From JBFIHZ01 sp041601535 (GTDB lineage Bacteria; Pseudomonadota; Gammaproteobacteria; Xanthomonadales; SZUA-36), in contig JBFIHZ010000102.1 of NCBI GenBank assembly GCA_041601535.1, positions 1 to 11,661 on the forward strand: DNA of 11,661 nt, in the 5' to 3' direction. Shown here piece by piece: positions 6,290 through 11,661 of the stretch. Position 1 is the first letter of the stretch, and every line of letters begins with the position of its first letter. Both the position numbers and the translations under genes were made by a program. The notes under the pieces were generated by a model. That model was given only the letters and a program-made list of their open reading frames with translations, searched no databases and was not told the origin of the DNA.

Positions 6290-7359
6290 GTCCGGCCTTT
6301 CCACTGATCGAACTGGAAGGCGATGCACACCATCGCGGGCTTGCTTACGGGCGGGCTGCAGGCGGCCGCATTGCCCGCGGACTGGAAATTTACCGGGCCG
6401 ACTTCGAACGCCGTGGTCTGGACTGGAGCAGAGTAATGACAGTTGCAGAGCAGTATTTCCCCTGCCTGCAACGCTATGATGATGAACTGGCCACCGAGAT
6501 AGAAGCCATTGCCACCGGTTCAGAGCAATCCGTGGCCGCCGTCGTATTGCTCAACGCGCGGACCGAGCTGAGCATGGAGCCGGTGGAACCCGAAGGCTGT
6601 ACGGTGGCACTGGCCATGGCTGAAGCCACTGCGGATAAGCATGTGTTGCATGGCCAGAATTGGGACTGGCGCCCGGATTGTGTTGAAACCTCGGTGGTGT
6701 TGCGCCTGTCCCAGCCGAACGGCCTCAAACTGCTGATCTTTTGTGAGGCAGGCCAGTTGGCACGGCACGGAATGAACAGCGCAGGTATCAGCCTGACCGC
6801 AAACGGCCTGCAGGTGCCTGAAGATGGCCAGAGCCAGGGCATTCCCACGCCCCTGGTGCGCCGGCGTATGCTGATGCAATCCTCACTGGCTGAAGCAGCC
6901 GGTGTGCTGTTCAATGCCAAGCGGTCGAGCTCACACGCCCTCACGCTGAGCCACGCAGGAGGCGAAGCGTATTGCATTGAAGCCACTCCCAACGGCTTAT
7001 TCTGGATTCTTCCGCAGCGCGGCATACTTTCGCATGCCAACCACTTCAAGGACCCGGTCGCACGCGCCGTGGTGACCGATGTGAGCCTGTTGCGGCACCC
7101 GGAATCAATTTACCGCGACCGGCGCACTCATGCAGCCCTTGAAAGGGCACACGGTGCGGTCACACGCCAAACATTTGAACAGATCTTCGCCGACCGTTAC
7201 GGTTCGCCCAATGCCATCTGCCGTCCCCCCACTTACCGGCACGATGGCGCCTTGTCGGCAACGGTTGCCAGCCTGATCATGGACTCAACCGCCGGTAAAT
7301 TATGGCTGGCTCCAACACCGTACGAAGGCGCGCAATACACGGAGTATGGTTTTGCCTAG
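6286..7359 (+). CDS. C45-family self-processing amide hydrolase/acyltransferase
   Basis: A 357-residue Ntn-hydrolase resembling acyl-CoA:6-aminopenicillanate acyltransferase (peptidase family C45). Such proteins cut themselves just before a cysteine, which becomes the N-terminal nucleophile. Here G104-C105 in EPEGCTVALA fits the site, almost the same position as the G102-C103 cut in the Penicillium enzyme. Other matching features are the LHGQNWDW segment (D127), the SAGISLTANGL strand, and ILSHANHF with N252. Bacterial members and the insect homologue Tan act on amide bonds such as N-beta-alanyl or N-acyl groups, so amide hydrolysis is more likely here than penicillin synthesis. No secretion signal is visible, so it should work on imported substrate. 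It overlaps the hydrolase by 4 bases and the binding protein by 8 or 14. The family call is strong; the substrate is unknown. Confidence 0.88.
   Translation: MSPAFPLIELEGDAHHRGLAYGRAAGGRIARGLEIYRADFERRGLDWSRVMTVAEQYFPCLQRYDDELATEIEAIATGSEQSVAAVVLLNARTELSMEPVEPEGCTVALAMAEATADKHVLHGQNWDWRPDCVETSVVLRLSQPNGLKLLIFCEAGQLARHGMNSAGISLTANGLQVPEDGQSQGIPTPLVRRRMLMQSSLAEAAGVLFNAKRSSSHALTLSHAGGEAYCIEATPNGLFWILPQRGILSHANHFKDPVARAVVTDVSLLRHPESIYRDRRTHAALERAHGAVTRQTFEQIFADRYGSPNAICRPPTYRHDGALSATVASLIMDSTAGKLWLAPTPYEGAQYTEYGFA
7341..7344 (+). promoter_or_regulatory. Shine-Dalgarno that bears on the binding-protein start
   Basis: GGAG lies one base before the ATG at 7346, which is too close for normal initiation, but seven bases before the in-frame TTG at 7352. 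The spacing favours TTG as the true start and trims two residues from the signal peptide. The ATG is kept in the gene coordinates as the longest form. Confidence 0.45.
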
Positions 7360-8923
7360 ACTTCCGTGCCCCCTTGCGCTGCTGATGGTACTGATCTGCG
7401 TGAACACCCATGCAGATGATGATCATCCGGACATGTTGCGCAGCGTCATTCATGGAGACATTCGCGGACTGGATCCGGGCGTTACCCGCGACGGCGACAC
7501 GGATACGATACATCACCACATTTATGAGTCGTTGGTGGCATATGACGAGAACCTGGTGGTCCGTCCGATGCTGGCCGATCATTACACGATGTCCCCTGAC
7601 GGCAAGCGCTACACGTTCGCACTGCGTAAAAACGTTTCATTTCATAACGGAGAGCGCCTGACAGCCGATATAGTCACCTGGAACTGGCAGCGCATGCTTG
7701 ATCCAGCAACGGGCTGGCGCTGCCGCTCATGGTACAACGGGACCAATCCTCAAGGTGTTCATGTCACCGCAATTCGTGCACCCGATCCGCATACCGTGGT
7801 CTTTGAACTGCAACAATCGTCTTCGGTATTTCTGGACCGCATGGCCAATGTCCAGTGCTTCACCGCCATCCTGCACCCCGACAGCATTGCCGGTGATGGA
7901 ACATTTCAGCTACCCATTGGTACCGGGCCGTATCGACTTTCCGAATGGCGGCGCGGCGAATTCATCGAACTGAAAAAGCACCCGGCTTATGCGGCACGCC
8001 CTGAGCCCATGAGCGGGTTTGCCGGGCGCAAGCAGGCAAAAGTTTCTACTCTGCGCTTTATGATCATCCCCGACCCGGCGATCGCTGACGCAGCGCTGCT
8101 GAGCGGCGATATCGATATTCTGCCGCGCATGCAGTTACACCTGGTAAGAGAGTTCGAGCGTTACCCGGAAATCCATACGGTTGCAGCGGAACAGTTGTAC
8201 TGGAATGTACTGCTGATACAGAGCAATGACCCCATGCTGCGCGATATAAATATGCGCCGCGCCATTGCGCATGCCATCAGCATTGAACAGGTTGCAGCCA
8301 TTACCAGCTTCAACCGCGCCACCAGCAACCCCTCGGCAGTGCCCACGGTCAGCCGTTTTCATAACCAAAAACATCAGCAGGGATATGCCTACGACCCTGA
8401 CCTGGCGCGCCAGTATCTGCGCAAAGCCGGCTATGCCGGCCAGCCCGTAAAGCTGCAAACCAACCGCAAGTATGTCTTCATGTTTGATGCGGCCATCGCC
8501 ATTCAGGCCATGCTGGTAGACAGTGGCATCAATGCCCGCCTGGAAGTGCTCGACTGGGCAACCCAGTTGTCCAACTACTACGAAGGCAAATTCCAGCTGG
8601 CCACATTCGGTTATTCGGGGCGTACGCACCCGGCCATCAACTATTCCACCATCCTCGGTGACAAGGACAACAATCCCGCGTACCAGTGGCAGAACGAAGA
8701 GGCCCTGGACCTGCTGCAACGCGCTGACCGAAGTCTCAGCGAGGAGCTGCAAACGCAACTGTTCAACCAGGTGCATGAGCTGATGATCGCCGATGTGCCC
8801 ATCCTCGGCCTGTCCAATGAACTGGAAGTGGATGCCGTGCGCAGCAGGGTAAGCGGCTACCGGCCCTGGTCCATTGGCCGCCCCCGCCTGTGGGGCGTCA
8901 GCCTGAAGGCAGCTGACCACTGA
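7346..8923 (+). CDS. Family 5 periplasmic solute-binding protein (peptide ABC transporter)
   Basis: A 525-residue extracytoplasmic binding protein of the DppA/OppA/GsiB family (SBP family 5), of typical length. The N-terminus is a type I signal peptide: hydrophobic residues about 9-19, then NTHA with likely cleavage after A23. LIC does not fit a lipobox well. The mature part has the expected start (RGLDPG, YESLVAYDENLVVRPMLADH, SPDGKRYTFALRKNVSFHNG), the GTGPYRLSEWRRGEFIELKK block and the closing hinge region. It would capture a peptide, opine, glycoside or similar solute and hand it to the permeases that follow. Ligand class cannot be read from sequence alone. The start may be TTG at 7352. 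Its stop shares one base with the next ATG (TGATG). Confidence 0.93.
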   Translation: MVLPRLPCPLALLMVLICVNTHADDDHPDMLRSVIHGDIRGLDPGVTRDGDTDTIHHHIYESLVAYDENLVVRPMLADHYTMSPDGKRYTFALRKNVSFHNGERLTADIVTWNWQRMLDPATGWRCRSWYNGTNPQGVHVTAIRAPDPHTVVFELQQSSSVFLDRMANVQCFTAILHPDSIAGDGTFQLPIGTGPYRLSEWRRGEFIELKKHPAYAARPEPMSGFAGRKQAKVSTLRFMIIPDPAIADAALLSGDIDILPRMQLHLVREFERYPEIHTVAAEQLYWNVLLIQSNDPMLRDINMRRAIAHAISIEQVAAITSFNRATSNPSAVPTVSRFHNQKHQQGYAYDPDLARQYLRKAGYAGQPVKLQTNRKYVFMFDAAIAIQAMLVDSGINARLEVLDWATQLSNYYEGKFQLATFGYSGRTHPAINYSTILGDKDNNPAYQWQNEEALDLLQRADRSLSEELQTQLFNQVHELMIADVPILGLSNELEVDAVRSRVSGYRPWSIGRPRLWGVSLKAADH

Positions 8924-9864
8924 TGCTGCGCTATGTAGTCAACAAATTACTGCTGACACTGCCCACGCTGGTGGTTCTGTCCGTCATCATATTCATTCTG
9001 ATTCGTTCCGTGCCGGGTGACCCTGCTGTCTTCCTGGTGGGTGACCTGGCGGATGCCCAGGCCCTGTCGGAAGCCCGCACCAGCCTCGGCCTGGACCAGC
9101 CCAAGGTCGTTCAGTATTTCCTGTGGATGAAAAACGTGCTGCGGGGCGACCTGGGCACATCACTGATGACCGGCCAGCCGGTGGCCGAGGCCATCGCCAG
9201 CCGTTTTGCCGTCACCGCCCAGATCGTGTCTATTGCCATGTTGCTGGCGCTGCTTATCGCCGTTCCCTGTGGCATGTTCGCCGCCTGGCGGCAGAATCGT
9301 ATCGAAGACCTGTCCATCATGTTCCTGATGAACTTTTTCCTGTCCATTCCCAGCTTCTGGATGGGCCTGATGCTGATCCTGATATTCGGCATATTTCTCG
9401 GCTGGCTGCCTACCGTGGGTTATGTGGCGCTCAGCGAGGACCTGGGTCGCGGGATTGAATACCTGATCCTGCCGGTGGTGTCCATCGTATTTATCGAACT
9501 GGCCACGCTGACCCGCATGATGCGCGCCAGCACGATAGAAGTACTGCGCCAGGAATACATCACCCACGCCCGCGCCAAGGGCTTGCCGGAATCCACCGTG
9601 CTGGCGAAACATGCTTTCAAAAACGCGTTTGCCCCGACGCTGACGCTTACCGGCTTGTTGCTCGGCTCTCTGCTGGGCGGCGTTGCCGTGATCGAAACGG
9701 TGTTTACCCTGCCCGGAATCGGACGTTTGCTGGTCGACAGCATTTATGCCCGCGACTATGCGGTGGTGCAAGGCGTGTTGCTGTTCGTCGCATTGATTTA
9801 TGTGACTGTCAACATGCTGGTCGACCTGCTCTATCCCGTTTTTGACCCGAGGGTACGGCTGTGA
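8923..9864 (+). CDS. Peptide-type ABC transporter permease, DppB/GsiC-like
   Basis: A 313-residue inner-membrane permease of the binding-protein-dependent transport family. The N-terminal helix (MLRYVVNKLLLTLPTLVVLS) is followed by the family's VPGDPA and LGLDQP marks, a periplasmic stretch, then five more helices. The cytoplasmic EAA loop, QEYITHARAKGLPESTVLAKH at about residues 210-230, contacts the ATPase. It pairs with the next permease to form the channel. The start overlaps the preceding stop by one base, with GAAGG 13 bases upstream; translation is probably coupled. Confidence 0.95.
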   Translation: MLRYVVNKLLLTLPTLVVLSVIIFILIRSVPGDPAVFLVGDLADAQALSEARTSLGLDQPKVVQYFLWMKNVLRGDLGTSLMTGQPVAEAIASRFAVTAQIVSIAMLLALLIAVPCGMFAAWRQNRIEDLSIMFLMNFFLSIPSFWMGLMLILIFGIFLGWLPTVGYVALSEDLGRGIEYLILPVVSIVFIELATLTRMMRASTIEVLRQEYITHARAKGLPESTVLAKHAFKNAFAPTLTLTGLLLGSLLGGVAVIETVFTLPGIGRLLVDSIYARDYAVVQGVLLFVALIYVTVNMLVDLLYPVFDPRVRL

Positions 9865-10694
9865 GACGGGGCCTGGACTGGTGGCTGCGCAGGCCCAATG
9901 CATTGATCGGCCTGGTCTTCCTGTTGGCCGCCCTGGTGCTGACGGTCTGGGGTGTGGTGGCCTCACCGTACAGCCCCATTTCACTGGACTTTGGCTCACG
10001 CCTGCAGGCGCCATCGTCGCAACACTGGATGGGCACGGATCAGTTCGGCCGGGATTTGTTCAGCCGCATACTGTCAGCAACGCGCGTCAGCCTGGTGGTG
10101 AGTCTTTTGACCGTGGCGTTTGCCACCTTGATGGGCACATTGATTGGCGCCGTCGCCGGCTACTTTTCCGGCTGGCTTGACCGGGCAGTAATGACGGTAA
10201 TGGACGCATTTATGGCATTGCCCAGCATTTTGCTTGCGCTGGTGATACTCAGCGCCCTGGGGCCGGGCAAATACAGTGTGGTTCTGGCCCTTGGGCTGGC
10301 TTATACACCCAGCGTGGTACGTGTGGTGCGCGGCTCGGTACTGTCCATCCGGGAAAAGGAATTCATCGATGCCTCCCGCGTGATGGGCAATGGCCATCTG
10401 TACACCATTACACGGCACGTCATTCCCAACTGCATCAGTGCGCTGACGGTACTGGCAACGGCGTTTTTTGCGCTGTCGATACTCACTGAAAGCGCGCTGA
10501 GCTTTCTTGGCCTGGGTATTCCGCCGCCCTACCCCAGTCTCGGTGGCCTGATTGCCGATTCACGCTCCTATTTCTCCATTGCCCCCTGGCTGACCATTTT
10601 CCCGGGTGTTGTGGTGTCCGCCATGCTGCTGGGCTTCAACCTGTTTGGCGATGCCGTGCGTGACCGATTTGATCCGCGGATGGCAGGCTTATGA
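9861..10694 (+). CDS. Peptide-type ABC transporter permease, DppC/GsiD-like
   Basis: A 277-residue partner permease. It begins with an N-terminal helix (about residues 14-35) and the DppC-type HWMGTDQFGRDLFSRIL mark, which precedes the core helices. The EAA loop is EFIDASRVMGNGHLYTITRH at about 167-186. The C-terminal end (VRDRFDPRM) is standard for DppC-type proteins. The GTG start at 9861 overlaps the previous stop (GTGA) and has GAGGG (9849-9853) seven bases upstream, which confirms it. Confidence 0.95.
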   Translation: MRRGLDWWLRRPNALIGLVFLLAALVLTVWGVVASPYSPISLDFGSRLQAPSSQHWMGTDQFGRDLFSRILSATRVSLVVSLLTVAFATLMGTLIGAVAGYFSGWLDRAVMTVMDAFMALPSILLALVILSALGPGKYSVVLALGLAYTPSVVRVVRGSVLSIREKEFIDASRVMGNGHLYTITRHVIPNCISALTVLATAFFALSILTESALSFLGLGIPPPYPSLGGLIADSRSYFSIAPWLTIFPGVVVSAMLLGFNLFGDAVRDRFDPRMAGL

Positions 10695-11661
10695 ACAGTC
10701 CCGTGCTCTCCATCCGGAACCTGACCGTCGCACCCAGCCATGCAAAAGGCGCCAAGCCGGTTCTTGACGATGTTTCGTTTGATGTCGTGGCTGGCCAGGT
10801 CCATGCACTGGTGGGCGAATCCGGCTCAGGAAAAACCATGACTTCACGAGCGATCATGGGCCTGTTGCCACCCGGTCTTGAGGTGTCGCGGGGCAGCATA
10901 CTGTTTCGCGGCGACAACGTGCTGGAGTATTCAAAGCGCGAGCTGCTGGCGCTGCGCGGCGCCAAAGTGGGCCTGGTGTTCCAGGAGCCCATGACCTCGC
11001 TGAACCCGGCGCTGACCATCGGCCAGCAACTGACCGAGGCGCAGAAGCGGCATTTCCAGCGCAGTGAAGACAGCAGCCGCAGCGCCGCCATCGAAATGCT
11101 TGAACGGTTGCAGGTGCCGGACGCCGCAGGATGCCTGGCGAAATATCCACACGAGTTTTCCGGCGGGCTGCGTCAACGCATTTTGATCGCGGGTATTCTG
11201 GCACTGCGCCCGGACCTGATTATTGCCGACGAGCCGACCACTGCCCTGGATGTATTGATACAGCAGGAAGTGCTTGAGCTGATGGTCAGTGCGGTGCGCG
11301 ATATTGGCAGCACGGTATTGCTGATCACCCATGACCTGGGCGTGGTAGCCCGATACGCTGACCAGGTTGGCATCATGCAGCACGGCCGACTACTGGAACA
11401 GGCGGATGTTTCTACCTTGCTGAAAGCACCGCAGCACCTGTACACCCGCAACCTTCTGGATGCCATTCCAAAGCGCGGTGTCAAACCTGACCAGGCAGAT
11501 GCTGACAAACAGGCATTGGTCGACGTGGAAGACCTGGCGGTTGACTACATTGGCCGCAAACCGCTGCCGTGGCGCCGGGCGGAAATCAACCGTGTGCTGC
11601 ATGGCGTAAGCCTCAAAATCAGGCCGGGGGAAATGCTGGCGGTAGTGGGTGAATCCGGCTC
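10691..11661 (+). CDS. Fused double ATPase of the peptide-type ABC transporter, 3' end outside window
   Basis: The frame starts at the ATG at 10691 (4-base ATGA overlap with the permease stop) and is open to the window end, giving 323 codons. Domain 1 is complete: Walker A GESGSGKT (42-49), Q-loop Q98 in VFQEPMTSLNP, signature FSGGLRQR (156-163), Walker B LIIADEPTTALD with D180 and E181, and the switch histidine H214 in LITHD. The QHLYTRNLLDAIP tail is the oligopeptide-transporter C-terminal motif. A second domain begins at about 276 (LVDVEDLAVDY) and reaches its own Walker A (GESGS) at the last bases. This is a DppD-DppF fusion like GsiA or YejF, so one gene probably supplies both ATPase subunits. 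The signature reads FSGGL where LSGGM is commoner, a mild change. Confidence 0.95.
   Translation, partial: MNSPVLSIRNLTVAPSHAKGAKPVLDDVSFDVVAGQVHALVGESGSGKTMTSRAIMGLLPPGLEVSRGSILFRGDNVLEYSKRELLALRGAKVGLVFQEPMTSLNPALTIGQQLTEAQKRHFQRSEDSSRSAAIEMLERLQVPDAAGCLAKYPHEFSGGLRQRILIAGILALRPDLIIADEPTTALDVLIQQEVLELMVSAVRDIGSTVLLITHDLGVVARYADQVGIMQHGRLLEQADVSTLLKAPQHLYTRNLLDAIPKRGVKPDQADADKQALVDVEDLAVDYIGRKPLPWRRAEINRVLHGVSLKIRPGEMLAVVGESG

Noticed and set aside
6286..7359. Penicillin biosynthesis cluster, suggested by the resemblance to 6-APA acyltransferase
   Set aside because: No ACV synthetase or isopenicillin N synthase is present; the context is an importer, so a catabolic amide hydrolase is more likely.
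8135..8920. Open frame on the - strand (261 codons) opposite the binding-protein gene
   Set aside because: It is a shadow of the family 5 binding protein; no domain or start signal supports it.
9160..10014. Long open frame on the - strand (284 codons) opposite the two permease genes
   Set aside because: It is antisense to clearly conserved DppB and DppC proteins, has a low-complexity Q/H/G-rich composition typical of reversed GC-rich coding DNA, and matches no family I know.
1..11661. tRNA, rRNA, CRISPR, insertion sequence or phage elements
   Set aside because: I looked on both strands and saw no cloverleaf, repeat array, transposase or terminal inverted repeats; the gaps are short and explained by promoters and operators.

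Overview
The window is a compact stretch of bacterial chromosome, GC-rich by eye, with short gaps, Shine-Dalgarno-type starts and tightly overlapping genes. Family resemblances (a SpuC-like class III aminotransferase, a PepSY membrane protein, an HpaI-type aldolase, Dpp/Gsi-type transport genes) suggest a gammaproteobacterium, perhaps marine or from soil. That placement is inference; no rRNA, tRNA or other taxonomic marker is present. I see no mobile element, CRISPR array or phage gene.

Layout. Bases 1-620 hold the 3' end of a class III aminotransferase. Next, on the + strand, come a PepSY-type four-helix membrane protein (672-1805) and an HpcH/HpaI-family aldolase (1846-2595). The aldolase converges on an aldehyde dehydrogenase on the - strand (2619-4040), with only a small inverted repeat between them. 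A 238-bp divergent gap separates the dehydrogenase from a GntR-type regulator (4279-5175) with two N-terminal winged-helix units and an FCD ligand domain. After a 208-bp gap with a good sigma70-type promoter, six overlapping + strand genes run off the window: alpha/beta hydrolase (5384-6289), C45-type self-processing amide hydrolase or acyltransferase (6286-7359), family 5 periplasmic binding protein (7346-8923), two DppB/DppC-type permeases (8923-9864, 9861-10694), and a fused double ATPase cut off at the window end (10691 onward).

How it fits together. The transporter should import a peptide-like or other amide-containing solute. The C45 enzyme and the alpha/beta hydrolase would cleave amide or ester bonds in it. 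The aldehyde dehydrogenase, possibly with the aminotransferase and aldolase, would oxidise the released carbon skeleton. The true substrate cannot be read from the sequence.

The most notable signal is a pair of 24-bp sites of the same form, GGTATTTTA-N7-ATAATRCC. One (5279-5302) lies over the -10 region of the hydrolase/transport operon promoter. The other (4151-4174, read on the - strand) lies in the same orientation and geometry upstream of the aldehyde dehydrogenase, in the gap it shares with the regulator gene. This is the pattern expected if the GntR-type protein controls both transcription units, and it ties the dehydrogenase to the import and hydrolysis genes as one regulon.
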